From NCBI RefSeq assembly GCF_963678865.1, contig NZ_OY787459.1:3693381-3757380 (forward strand): a stretch of 64,000 nucleotides of DNA. The letters run 5' to 3'. Below the pieces are notes generated by a model. That model saw only the letters and a program-made list of their open reading frames with translations, made no database searches and was not told the origin of the DNA. Of this stretch, positions 1 to 8,488 are shown in pieces. The stretch comes from Maridesulfovibrio sp. (GTDB lineage: Bacteria > Desulfobacterota > Desulfovibrionia > Desulfovibrionales > Desulfovibrionaceae). Position 1 is the first letter of the stretch. Each line of letters opens with the position of its first letter. Made by a program: the position numbers and the translations under genes.

Positions 1-1581
1 CCAGAAGACTGAGGAGTCTCCTTCAAAGGCGAGGATGTGGGTGGCAATGCGGTCGAGGAACCAGCGGTCGTGAGAAATAACCAGCACACAGCCGCCGAAG
101 TTGTTTAATCCTTCTTCCAGCGCACGCATTGTGTTTACATCAAGGTCGTTGGTCGGTTCGTCAAGCAGAAGTACGTTGCCGCCTTCCTGCAGCATAAGTG
201 CAAGGTGGACCCTGTTACGTTCACCACCGGAGAGAACTTTGCACTTTTTCTGCTGTTCTGATCCGGTCAGGTTGAACTTTCCTACATAAGCACGGGCGTT
301 GATTTCACGGTCACCGAGCTTTACGAATTCATTGCCACCGGAAATAACTTCGTAAACTGTTTTTTCCGGATCAAGGGCATTGCGGTGCTGGTCCACATGG
401 GTGACCTGTACGGTTTCGCCGACAATAACTTCACCTGCATCAGGCTGTTCCTGTCCGCTGATCATCTTGAACATGGTGGTCTTACCGGCGCCGTTGGGTC
501 CGATAATGCCGACAATGGCCCCGGCGGGGATCATGAAACTTGTATCTTCGAGGAGCAACTTTTCCCCGGCCTGTTTGTGCACACCTTTCAGTTCAATGAC
601 CTGCTTGCCGAGTCGCGGTCCCGGAGGGATGTAAAGTTCCAGTTCGCGTGAGTATTCATCGGACTGCTGGTTGGCAAGGGATTCATATGCACTGATACGG
701 GCCTTGCTCTTGGAGCGCCTGCCTTTGGGGGACATGCGGATCCATTCCAGTTCGCGGGCAAGGGTTTTGCGGCGTTTATCATCTGATTTGGCTTCGTTGG
801 CCAGACGTTTTTCTTTTTGTTCCAGCCATGAAGAATAATTACCTTTCCATGGAATTCCTTTACCCCGGTCCAGTTCCAGAATCCATCCGGCAACATTGTC
901 GAGAAAATAACGGTCATGGGTTACGGCGATGATGGTACCGGCATAGTTCTGGAGATGTCTTTCCAGCCATGATACGGATTCCGCGTCAAGGTGGTTGGTA
1001 GGTTCGTCAAGAAGAAGGATGTCCGGTTCCTGAAGCAGCAACCGGCAAAGAGCCACACGGCGTTTTTCACCACCGGAGATTACGGATACCGGTGTGTCTC
1101 CGGGAGGGCAGCGCAGTGCATCCATGGCCATTTCAAGGCGGGAGTCGAGGTCCCATGCCCCGCAATTGTCCATTTGTTCCTGAACTTTTGCCTGCCGTTC
1201 GAGCAGGGCGTCCATTTCGTCCGGTTCCATCGGCTCTGCAAACTGGGCATTGATCTCGTTGAATTCATTGACGAGCGCAACCACGTCTGCCGCTCCTTCT
1301 TCTACTACCTCGCGCACTGTGCGGGTTTCATCAACCAGCGGTTCCTGCTCAAGGTATCCGATTGTGAAGCCGGGGGAAATGTGGGTTTCACCTTCGAAGC
1401 TGTCATCAACTCCGGCAAGAATTTTCAGGAGTGAACTTTTACCGGAACCGTTCAGGCCCAGGACACCGATTTTTGCTCCATAAAAATATGAAAGGGAAAT
1501 ATCTTTGAGAATGGGTTTTTTATCGTAATACTTACTTACCCGGACCATTGAATATATGATCTTATCAGGTTCGTTGCTCAT
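1..1581 (-). CDS. ettA: Energy-dependent translational throttle protein EttA (ABC-F ATPase), 3' end cut by window
   Basis: Reading back from an ATG at 1579-1581, the protein starts MSNEPDKIIYSMVRVSKYYD and has two ABC ATPase domains. The first P-loop reads GLNGSGKSS and the second IGPNGAGKTT (near 480-525); a VISHDRWFLDRIATHILAFE stretch lies next to the window edge. ABC-F proteins have no membrane domain. EttA binds the ribosomal E site and gates the first elongation steps according to ADP/ATP. 527 codons are visible and the family is about 555 residues, so only the last roughly 30 residues lie outside. The gene is divergent from the chemoreceptor at 1779. All plus-strand open frames across this interval are shadows. 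Confidence 0.95.
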   Translation of the reverse strand, partial: MSNEPDKIIYSMVRVSKYYDKKPILKDISLSYFYGAKIGVLGLNGSGKSSLLKILAGVDDSFEGETHISPGFTIGYLEQEPLVDETRTVREVVEEGAADVVALVNEFNEINAQFAEPMEPDEMDALLERQAKVQEQMDNCGAWDLDSRLEMAMDALRCPPGDTPVSVISGGEKRRVALCRLLLQEPDILLLDEPTNHLDAESVSWLERHLQNYAGTIIAVTHDRYFLDNVAGWILELDRGKGIPWKGNYSSWLEQKEKRLANEAKSDDKRRKTLARELEWIRMSPKGRRSKSKARISAYESLANQQSDEYSRELELYIPPGPRLGKQVIELKGVHKQAGEKLLLEDTSFMIPAGAIVGIIGPNGAGKTTMFKMISGQEQPDAGEVIVGETVQVTHVDQHRNALDPEKTVYEVISGGNEFVKLGDREINARAYVGKFNLTGSEQQKKCKVLSGGERNRVHLALMLQEGGNVLLLDEPTNDLDVNTMRALEEGLNNFGGCVLVISHDRWFLDRIATHILAFEGDSSVFW

Positions 1582-1653
1582 CTTTATTACCTCTTTGGTT
1601 TCTGTTCGCTTTTGCGTTTTCCCCTTGTGGCAGAAAAAACGATCTCAGGCAAT

Positions 1654-1667
1654 GGTATAGTTATACC
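1654..1667. promoter_or_regulatory. 14-bp inverted repeat between ettA and the chemoreceptor gene
   Basis: GGTATA-GT-TATACC is a perfect inverted repeat in the divergent intergenic region. It could be a regulator site for ettA or the receptor, or chance. No regulator is identifiable. Confidence 0.25.
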
Positions 1668-1668
1668 G

Positions 1669-1695
1669 TTAACTTCCCGTAACACTGGTCGATAG
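1669..1695 (+). promoter_or_regulatory. Possible sigma28 (FliA)-type promoter for the chemoreceptor gene
   Basis: TTAA, then exactly 15 nt, then GTCGATAG, compared with the FliA consensus TAAA-N15-GCCGATAA. Spacing is perfect, with one mismatch in the -35 and two in the -10. It lies about 85 bp before the start codon. Chemoreceptor genes are typical FliA targets, and much better copies of this promoter occur at 47517 and 48499 in this window. Confidence 0.4.
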
Positions 1696-1778
1696 TTAAA
1701 ATCTGCCCAAAAATCCAATCGACTCTAGGTTGTCTGTTTCATTCTGTTTATGCTAGGCATTAGAAAGGTTATATTTAG

Positions 1779-4139
1779 ATGGTGGTTCCAGTAACCTTTA
1801 AACCGGGAAGAGTATTTATGAGGGTTAGAAGTATCAATTCTATTGTTGCTGCGATTGTTTTCATATTGATTTCTTTGACGGTCTCCACTGGGGTCTGGTG
1901 GGTTTCACATGATACCCATGAGGTTGTTTTTCAGGAAGAAGATAATGCTATGAATGCCATGATTGATGAGTCAATTAAGGCATTGCAGCTATATATGAGC
2001 CAGACTACGGATGTAGTCAGACTGGTAGCGAAGAGTCAGGCATCAAGTGAAGCCCTTCAACTCGGGAATGTTCTCCCGGCAGACAGTCTATTTAAATCCC
2101 TTATTCTGGGGTCAGACAGTTACTGGGCCGGCTTTCTTTTCGATAAAAACGGCAAAGTTATCGCCGGATATAATGCCAAGGGCAAGAATATGGCCGGAGC
2201 GGATCGCGCTTCCCGCGGTTATGTTAAAAAAGTTCTTTCCGGTACTGATTTGTTTATTTCTGATAAGGTCCTGAAATCAAAAAGCGGTGGAGGAATTTTA
2301 ATTCTGGCCATTGCCCATTCCGTTCGTGATGCCAGCGGTAAAGTTATCGGCGGGATAGGTGTTTTTCCGAAATGGGAGAAATTTACCGAAAGTTTTATTG
2401 ACGATATCCGCGTAGGTGGAGGCGGTTACGGATATATGATTGACGGTGCCGGGAGCGTAATTGCCCATGCCGCAGACAATAGTCTTTTGCTCAAGGATTT
2501 GTCCGAATTGGGATTTATCCAGCATATGCTGAATAATAAAAATGGTGATCATTGGTACGATTGGAAAGGTGAAAAAAAATATTTGAAATTCAAAACTGTG
2601 CCGCAGACCAATTGGATTGTCGGGGTAACAACGACTGAAGATGACCTTGGAAGGGCTGCGCGCAACCAGCGTAACTATCTGCTTGCGGGCGCTGCGGTTA
2701 TGGTTTTACTGCTCAGTTCAGTGATGGTTTTTGTTCTCAGGAAGCTGGTCCTGCAGCCGGTTGAGGGCATTCTTGAATTCTCAACTGAGATTGCCGAAGG
2801 AAACCTTAAAGCCGAACTGAAGGGTAAGTACCGGTACGAGTTTGAGAACCTTGCTGATAAAATCAACACAATGGTCGCGGAACTCAAAAACAAGCTCGGC
2901 TTTTCCGAAGGTGTGCTTAATGGATTGACTGTTGCCTGTGCCATTGTTGACCCTGACAATGAGGTGCTTTGGGCAAATAAGGAAGTCTGCAGCCTGATTG
3001 AAAATGACAGCTCTCCTGATGCTGTAAAAGGTATTAAGGCAGGTGAATTTTTTTATGGAGATCCTTCCCGTAAAACAATGTCTTATGCAGCTGTAGAGAC
3101 GAACAGTAAGCTTGAAAAGGAATTTGAGTTCACAACGTTGAAGGGTAACGTTAAAAATTTCTTTGCTTCTGCCACTCCCTTCCATGATATGGATGGGAAT
3201 ATTCTCGGTGCATTGACCATAATTATTGATATGACCGAAATACGCCAGCAGGCCGTTGAAATAGAAAAGCAGAATGAACGTATAACCATTGCCGCTGCTG
3301 ACGCAGAGCAGATTTCGCAGTCACTCTCCAGTGCTGCTGATGAATTGTCCGCCCAGATTGAGCAATCCAACCGGGGGGCGCAGGAACAGCGTGACCGTGT
3401 GGCAGAAACATCCACCGCTATGGAAGAGATGAATGCCACAGTGCTTGAGGTTGCCCAGAACGCAGGACTTGCTGCTGAGGATGCCGATTCTGCCCGCGAC
3501 AAGGCGGAGAACGGGTCACAGTTGGTGCAGCAGATGATAGAATCTGCTGATGGTGTACGCTCACAGGCTGCCGCACTGAAAGAATCAATGGAACAGCTCG
3601 GTGTTGAAGCCAAGGAAATAGGCAACGTGCTTGGTGTGATTAATGATATTGCAGACCAGACCAACCTGTTGGCACTGAATGCTGCCATTGAGGCAGCAAG
3701 GGCCGGAGAGGCCGGACGGGGCTTTGCCGTTGTTGCTGATGAAGTTCGCAAACTGGCAGAAAATACTATGTCCGCAACCGGTGAAGTCGGCAATGCCATA
3801 AAGAAGATTCAGAATATGACCCGGCAGAATATCTCCGCCACTGAGGATGCTGCAGATTCCGCACAGCGCAGCAGTGAGCTGGCTAATGAATCCGGTCAGA
3901 CCCTGACTGAGATTGTCAGGCTGGTGGTCAATGCTTCGGATCAGGTCCGGGCAATTGCCACAGCAGCGGAGCAGCAGTCAGCCACCAGTGAAGAGATTAA
4001 TCGGGCGACTGAAGATATCAGCAGGATTTCTCTCGAAACTTCGCAGGTTATGGGTGAATCAGCCCATGCGGTTCAGAATGTTTCTGAAATGGCTGCTAAT
4101 CTTAACAGCGTGATTGAGAGTATTCAGCCTGATAAATAA
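1779..4139 (+). CDS. Methyl-accepting chemotaxis protein with periplasmic Cache sensor, HAMP and PAS
   Basis: Transmembrane chemoreceptor of 786 residues. TM1 lies at about 20-40. A periplasmic region of about 260 residues has double-Cache character ([18 protein letters not shown], then [17 protein letters not shown]). TM2 is near 303-325, followed by HAMP, a cytoplasmic PAS-like segment (about 395-490) and a long signalling domain. The hairpin tip is [20 protein letters not shown], the region that contacts CheA and CheW. No C-terminal CheR-tethering pentapeptide is seen. The start is either 1779 or the ATG at 1818, which has a GGAAG upstream; the latter would remove 13 residues. The gene is alone between ettA (divergent) and a terminator at 4158, and a FliA-like promoter may drive it. 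The ligand cannot be told from sequence. Confidence 0.93.
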   Translation: MVVPVTFKPGRVFMRVRSINSIVAAIVFILISLTVSTGVWWVSHDTHEVVFQEEDNAMNAMIDESIKALQLYMSQTTDVVRLVAKSQASSEALQLGNVLPADSLFKSLILGSDSYWAGFLFDKNGKVIAGYNAKGKNMAGADRASRGYVKKVLSGTDLFISDKVLKSKSGGGILILAIAHSVRDASGKVIGGIGVFPKWEKFTESFIDDIRVGGGGYGYMIDGAGSVIAHAADNSLLLKDLSELGFIQHMLNNKNGDHWYDWKGEKKYLKFKTVPQTNWIVGVTTTEDDLGRAARNQRNYLLAGAAVMVLLLSSVMVFVLRKLVLQPVEGILEFSTEIAEGNLKAELKGKYRYEFENLADKINTMVAELKNKLGFSEGVLNGLTVACAIVDPDNEVLWANKEVCSLIENDSSPDAVKGIKAGEFFYGDPSRKTMSYAAVETNSKLEKEFEFTTLKGNVKNFFASATPFHDMDGNILGALTIIIDMTEIRQQAVEIEKQNERITIAAADAEQISQSLSSAADELSAQIEQSNRGAQEQRDRVAETSTAMEEMNATVLEVAQNAGLAAEDADSARDKAENGSQLVQQMIESADGVRSQAAALKESMEQLGVEAKEIGNVLGVINDIADQTNLLALNAAIEAARAGEAGRGFAVVADEVRKLAENTMSATGEVGNAIKKIQNMTRQNISATEDAADSAQRSSELANESGQTLTEIVRLVVNASDQVRAIATAAEQQSATSEEINRATEDISRISLETSQVMGESAHAVQNVSEMAANLNSVIESIQPDK

Positions 4140-4157
4140 TCTCCATACTGATCAAAA

Positions 4158-4200
4158 GGCCCCCTCTGCATTTATCCAGTGTAGAGGGGGTCTCATTTTT
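4158..4200 (+). terminator. Rho-independent terminator after chemoreceptor gene
   Basis: CCCCCTCT (4160-4167) pairs with AGAGGGGG (4183-4190) across a 15-nt loop and is followed by tctcattttt. Confidence 0.85.
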
Positions 4201-4263
4201 ATGTGATTCATCTTGCCAGCTGAACTGGGCGGAGTTACGATTGGCCGATTAATGGAGACAAGT

Positions 4264-4611
4264 ATGAATGATAAACAAAAAGAAGAACTTAAAACTAAAA
4301 TAAATAGTGAAATAGAGAATCTGACCAGACAGGTGAAAGAGCTTGAGGATACGGTAGCTCCGGTCAAGCCGGATGCTGCTATAGGCAGGCTTTCCCGTCT
4401 GGATACCATGCTCAATCAGGGGATTAATAAGAGTTCCATTGCCCAGTCCCGGCAGCGGATTCTGAATCTTGAGGATGCGTTGAATCGTCTGGAAAAAGAT
4501 GTTTTTTTCGGGGAATGCGAAGAGTGCGGCGAAGGTATTCCTATTGCCCGTCTGCTGGCTTTGCCCGAAAGCAGGTTCTGTGTGCACTGTGCAGAGCACC
4601 TGGGTGAATAA
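4264..4611 (+). CDS. TraR/DksA-family zinc-finger protein
   Basis: 115 residues. The N-terminal two thirds is helical and probably coiled-coil ([18 protein letters not shown]; a second helix ends [12 protein letters not shown]). The C-terminus is a four-Cys zinc finger, [18 protein letters not shown] then CVHCAE. This is the DksA/TraR layout: a coiled coil that reaches into the RNA polymerase secondary channel plus a zinc finger. It is shorter than DksA (about 150) and lacks an obvious DxxDxA tip, so a DksA-like rather than true DksA role is likely. The ATG at 4264 is chosen because GGAGA lies just upstream; an in-frame extension to 4213 has no such site. Fourteen bases separate it from the antiporter gene, so they are probably co-transcribed. 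Confidence 0.82.
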   Translation: MNDKQKEELKTKINSEIENLTRQVKELEDTVAPVKPDAAIGRLSRLDTMLNQGINKSSIAQSRQRILNLEDALNRLEKDVFFGECEECGEGIPIARLLALPESRFCVHCAEHLGE

Positions 4612-4625
4612 ACAGGAGAGTCGTT

Positions 4626-6611
4626 GTGGGTATTGCTTCTGATCTGGTCATTCTTATTGTGGCGGGTATGCTGGGCGGTTTTATTGCCCGTATGATGCGT
4701 CAGCCCCTTCTGCTGGGCTATATTGTCGCCGGGGTGCTGGTAGGTCCTCATACCGGAGGCATAACTGTTTCCGGCGTGCATGAAATTGAATTGCTGGCTG
4801 AAATCGGAGTGGCGCTGTTGCTGTTCACTCTGGGAATCGAATTTTCTGTCAAAGAACTCAAACCCGTGCGTCATGTGGCTTTGATCGGTACACCGTTGCA
4901 GATTATCCTGACCATGGCCTTCGGCTGTGGGGTCGGACGTCTTATGGGGTGGGATTCGCATATTTCCATCTGGTTCGGGGCATTTATAGCTCTTTCCAGT
5001 ACCATGGTTGTGCTCAAGACCCTTGAAAGCAAAGGGCTGGTAGGAACACTTTCCAGCCGGGTAATGCTCGGTATGCTGGTGGTGCAGGATATTGCTATCG
5101 TACCCATGCTGATCATAATGCCCCAGCTCGGATCGGAATCTTTCGGTTTACAGGCATTGGGCATGGCCGGGATCAAGACGGTTCTATTCCTGATCTCCAT
5201 GTTTGTGCTCGGTTCACGGATTATCCCGCGATTCATGAAGGTCGTCGCCAGCTGGAATTCACGGGAAATGTTCATGCTTTCGTGCAGTGCCATCGGGCTG
5301 GGCATTGGTTACACCACACATTCTCTAGGTTTATCCTTTGCCTTCGGGGCCTTTGTGGCCGGGATGGTGCTAAGTGAATCCCGTTACGCCTATCAGGCAT
5401 TAAGCGATATCCTGCCCCTGCGTGATATTTTCAGCCTTATCTTTTTCGCTTCCGTGGGGATGCTCATTGATCCTGTGTATGTATGGGACCACATCGGAAC
5501 CATCATGATTCTTGCTGCTGCAATCCTTGTGGGTAAAGGGTTGATTTTCGGTTCAATGGCCCGGCTTTTCAATTACCGCAATGTAATCCCGCTGGCCTTG
5601 GGGCTGGGTATGTTTCAAGTCGGTGAGCTTTCCTTCCTGCTCCTGCAGCAGGGTGCGGAGTCCGGTTCCTTTCCCAAAGAATATTTCCCCCTCTTTATGG
5701 GCGTGGGCATAGTGACCATGCTGCTCACACCGATTATGGCTTCCTGCACCGGGCCTTTGTATTCGCTGCTGCAAAGCCGTCGTAAAAAGGACCCTTTGCA
5801 GACTATCAATCTTCCGGAAAGCGAACTTGACGGGCATGTTGTAATCCTCGGTTACGGGCGTTTCGGTTCCTATGTCGCTTATTCATTGCATGAGATTGAT
5901 ATTCCAAACGTGGTAGTGGAGCTGAATGCCAATAAGGTGGAGCAGGCTGCGGATGCCGGGATGTCTGTAATCTACGGTGATGCCGGGAATGAGGTCGTGC
6001 TCGAGGCGGCGAGGATTTCCCATGCCAGAATGGTCCTTTTGACTATCCCTTCAGTGCAAGGATCTACTTCCGTGCTGGAGAATGTCCATCGTCTTGCTCC
6101 ACAGTGTCCGGTTGTGGCCCTTTCGCGTAATCCGGAGCATTTGGAAGTTCTTAATGAGCTGGGAGTACATCATATAATCATGCCTGAATTCGAAACCGGG
6201 CTTGAGATGATCCGTCAGACTCTTTTTAATTTTTGTATACCTCCGGTGGAAATTCAAAATGTAATGGATTCTATGCGCCGGGAGAGGTATACCACTGGAG
6301 TGGAACGCACTTACTGCAATGCTGCCCAGCTGTTCCGTTTGAGCAGGGCTGCAGAATCCATAAACCTGAACTGGGTTGAAGTGCATAGGGATGCTGAGAT
6401 TGTAGGCTGTTCCCTTGCCGGAAGTAAAATTCGTACCGTGACCGGGGTTTCCGTGGCTGGTGTGCTCCGTGATGATCATTTTATCCAGAATCCCGACGGT
6501 GATTTTATTTTTATGGCCGGTGATATTATGGGAGTTCTTGGTGGTCGAGAAAATATTGAAAAATTCAGGTTGCTTGCATCAGCTCCGCAAGAAGAGGTAG
6601 AAGATGGTTAG
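4626..6611 (+). CDS. CPA2-family cation/proton antiporter with TrkA-N and TrkA-C domains (KefB/YbaL type)
   Basis: 661 residues from a GTG start behind AGGAG. Residues 1-385 hold about 12 membrane segments of the Na+/H+ exchanger fold (for example [18 protein letters not shown] and [20 protein letters not shown]). Then comes a Rossmann TrkA-N domain with the nucleotide motif [14 protein letters not shown] and a C-terminal TrkA-C domain (about 580-650). Such proteins exchange K+ or Na+ for H+ at the inner membrane under nucleotide control. Substrate is not certain: KefB/KefC proteins export K+ under glutathione gating, but the gating partner KefF/KefG is not next door. Its 3' end overlaps the next gene by 8 bp. 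Confidence 0.9.
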   Translation: MGIASDLVILIVAGMLGGFIARMMRQPLLLGYIVAGVLVGPHTGGITVSGVHEIELLAEIGVALLLFTLGIEFSVKELKPVRHVALIGTPLQIILTMAFGCGVGRLMGWDSHISIWFGAFIALSSTMVVLKTLESKGLVGTLSSRVMLGMLVVQDIAIVPMLIIMPQLGSESFGLQALGMAGIKTVLFLISMFVLGSRIIPRFMKVVASWNSREMFMLSCSAIGLGIGYTTHSLGLSFAFGAFVAGMVLSESRYAYQALSDILPLRDIFSLIFFASVGMLIDPVYVWDHIGTIMILAAAILVGKGLIFGSMARLFNYRNVIPLALGLGMFQVGELSFLLLQQGAESGSFPKEYFPLFMGVGIVTMLLTPIMASCTGPLYSLLQSRRKKDPLQTINLPESELDGHVVILGYGRFGSYVAYSLHEIDIPNVVVELNANKVEQAADAGMSVIYGDAGNEVVLEAARISHARMVLLTIPSVQGSTSVLENVHRLAPQCPVVALSRNPEHLEVLNELGVHHIIMPEFETGLEMIRQTLFNFCIPPVEIQNVMDSMRRERYTTGVERTYCNAAQLFRLSRAAESINLNWVEVHRDAEIVGCSLAGSKIRTVTGVSVAGVLRDDHFIQNPDGDFIFMAGDIMGVLGGRENIEKFRLLASAPQEEVEDG

Positions 6612-7416
6612 TATGTTCAGTAGAGAAAAATATATTCTGTTAACGGTTTTGTTGGCCCTGATGCTGGTCGGGTGTGCCAAAACCAATATCCCCGATCCTC
6701 GAGGGCTGGGACCTGCTCCCCGCTATTGTGCAGACCCGGTGGATGTTCTTAGTTATTTAGAGGGAATTCCTTACCAAGGAGATGCAGCAGTCAACCGTGA
6801 CGGTGAGTTTACCTTTTTTGCCCAGCCGGAAATTTTTCTCAAGAAGCCGGGGCTCAATTGCAGCGGCTTTACTGTGGCAGCATCCCGCTACTATTTTAAC
6901 CGAAACTATAATCTTGCGGATGTCACTCTCGACCGTCTTGCCGACAGCGGTCCGGATTCTCCCTATGGTCAGGATTGGGATTTCGGTTACGACCTTGTCC
7001 TCAACGTTACCGAAGGGTTGAAACGCAGGGCTGTGCTTCCGTTTGGGGAGACTGCGGTCATTGAAGATAATAATGGTATGACCCTGCGCGGTTTTGAACT
7101 CAGTGACCGCACCGCCTGGGCTGATGTTCTCAGCCAGATGACGCCCGGTCATGTTTATCTCTTTTCCATGAGCAAGCCTATCAAGTTCAAGAATTACAAG
7201 GTGCTCCACTATCATGTGGGAGTGATTGTCCCGGATGAATCCGGCCACATCTGGCTTTGTCACGCCACAAGAAAAAGTGGGGTCAACAAAGTGGATATTT
7301 CCAATCAAGCCAATCTAGAACCTATAATAAAAGCCAACCCTGATTCTGATCTTGGAGTGCGTAAAATATTAATCATTGAGGCCCCACTGCTTTGTTACCG
7401 TAATTCCGGCAGGTAA
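6604..7416 (+). CDS. Predicted lipoprotein with an NlpC/P60-like NCSGF motif
   Basis: 270 residues. The signal peptide ends in a lipobox LVGC (Cys24), so it is probably a membrane-anchored lipoprotein. NCSGF near residue 87 resembles the Cys-containing DCSGF motif of NlpC/P60 and related cysteine peptidases, and a later HYHVGVI stretch could supply the His. A bound amidase or peptidase acting on cell wall is therefore possible, but overall similarity to a named family is not recognised. The start at 6604 overlaps the antiporter stop and has GAGG upstream; a second ATG lies at 6613. It belongs to the 4264-7657 operon. Confidence 0.7.
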   Translation: MVSMFSREKYILLTVLLALMLVGCAKTNIPDPRGLGPAPRYCADPVDVLSYLEGIPYQGDAAVNRDGEFTFFAQPEIFLKKPGLNCSGFTVAASRYYFNRNYNLADVTLDRLADSGPDSPYGQDWDFGYDLVLNVTEGLKRRAVLPFGETAVIEDNNGMTLRGFELSDRTAWADVLSQMTPGHVYLFSMSKPIKFKNYKVLHYHVGVIVPDESGHIWLCHATRKSGVNKVDISNQANLEPIIKANPDSDLGVRKILIIEAPLLCYRNSGR

Positions 7417-7422
7417 GGTCAT

Positions 7423-7657
7423 ATGGTTGCAGATAATGTATTGTTTGCATTCGGGTTGACCGCTTTTGCAGGTCTTTCCACCGGGATAGGTTCTGCGTTG
7501 GCTTTTTTTGCCAAGCGGACCAATCCGCGGTTTCTGTCTATTTCATTAGGATTTTCTGCCGGGGTGATGATTTATGTCTCGTTTATGGAAATCATCTATT
7601 TATGGGCTGGTCAGCGGAATGGCGGTGATGGCGTTGTCTCTGTTGCTGTTTTTGTAA
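7423..7657 (+). pseudogene. zupT: zupT remnant: zinc transporter (ZIP family) with internal deletion and frame change
   Basis: The first about 58 codons read as a normal ZupT N-terminus ([20 protein letters not shown], then [20 protein letters not shown]). From about 7600 a different frame gives the family's C-terminal end, [18 protein letters not shown], with a stop at 7655-7657. ZupT is about 265 residues, so roughly 190 are missing, including all metal-binding histidine helices. The N-terminal frame runs on to a TGA at 7666-7668 and would make an 81-residue product with a foreign tail. TTTATGG occurs twice around the junction (near 7583 and 7600), so a slip between short repeats may have caused the loss. 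It cannot transport zinc. Confidence 0.85.
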
Positions 7658-7685
7658 GAGGCATTTGATTCGTTTTTTTATGTAA

Positions 7686-7732
7686 GATGATGCCTCCGGC
7701 GGTCAAAATCTTTTAGTTTGCTTTGCGGCTTG
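7686..7732 (-). repeat. Short reverse-oriented copy of a dispersed intergenic repeat
   Basis: GATGCCTCCGGCGG (7689-7702) and, 18 bases on, CTTTGCGGCTT are the reverse complements of the two ends of the longer element at 32058-32157 (GCGGCGAAGCCT to CTCCGGAGGCATC). The middle is missing. It lies just after the broken zupT. Confidence 0.55.
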
Positions 7733-7828
7733 GGTTATCCCGGTTGTGCTTTTATGCAAATTCCGGTGGCAATCTATCAATATTTATGGGATTATTAGAC
7801 CTTGTGTTCGTTTTAATCAGGAGTTCAA

Positions 7829-8389
7829 ATGGCTAAGAAAAATATAGGTATTCAAGGTTTTACCTTGCCCATGCCCCAGACTATTCTGGGTTCACGGCAT
7901 GAAGGACGTAATAATTTTATGGCTCTGGCCTGGGTTTCACGGGTTAACTACAACCCTTCCCTGATGATGATTTCCGTTGGCAAGCGACATTTTTCCAATG
8001 TTGCTATCAAGGCCAGCGGTGAATTCAGCGTGAATATCCCATCGGTGGATATGGTTGAAGTCACGGATTTTGTGGGCCTTGTTTCCGGCTCTAAACTGGA
8101 TAAGTCCGGCCTTTTCGAGATTGAGCCGGGATTGCTGCAAAACGCCCCGCTGATCAGTAAATGTCCGGTTGCAATCGAGTGCAAGGTGTTCGATTCCATG
8201 GAATTGCCCAATGATACTTTGTTTGTCGGGGAAGTTGTCGCTACATGGTGCGATGAAGACGTTCTCACCGATGACGAACCGGATATCAAAAAGGTCAATC
8301 CATTTACCCTGACCATGCCCGATAACCGCTACTGGGGAGTCGGAGATTGCGTGGGGCGCGCATGGCATGACGGGAAGAAGCTGACGTAA
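7829..8389 (+). CDS. Flavin reductase family protein (flavoredoxin-like, FMN-binding split barrel)
   Basis: 186 residues with the flavin-reductase-like split-barrel signature: NNFMALAWVSRVNYNPSLMM, then SVGKRHFSN and SGEFSVNIPS. The family binds FMN and includes Desulfovibrio flavoredoxin, which passes electrons in thiosulfate and other reductions, and flavin:NAD(P)H reductases. No fused rubredoxin or iron-sulfur domain is present, so the partner is unknown. The ATG is preceded by CAGGAG. It stands alone between the zupT remnant and a strong terminator. Confidence 0.88.
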   Translation: MAKKNIGIQGFTLPMPQTILGSRHEGRNNFMALAWVSRVNYNPSLMMISVGKRHFSNVAIKASGEFSVNIPSVDMVEVTDFVGLVSGSKLDKSGLFEIEPGLLQNAPLISKCPVAIECKVFDSMELPNDTLFVGEVVATWCDEDVLTDDEPDIKKVNPFTLTMPDNRYWGVGDCVGRAWHDGKKLT

Positions 8390-8440
8390 TCCCGAAACTT
8401 TTTAATAAGCTTTGTTATCGGTTTTAAAAAAGTATTTTAA

Positions 8441-8485
8441 TAAACAAAGGCCGTAATATTCGTGGAATGTTACGGCCTTTGTTTA
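8441..8485. terminator. Bidirectional terminator, perfect 16-bp stem
   Basis: TAAACAAAGGCCGTAA (8441-8456) pairs without mismatch with 8470-8485 around a 13-nt loop. It sits between the converging flavin reductase gene and the gene ending at 8489, and serves both. Confidence 0.9.
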
Positions 8486-8488
8486 TTT

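Noticed and set aside
101..1483. Plus-strand open frames across ettA
   Set aside because: All lie opposite the clear EttA frame and have no protein character or ribosome site.
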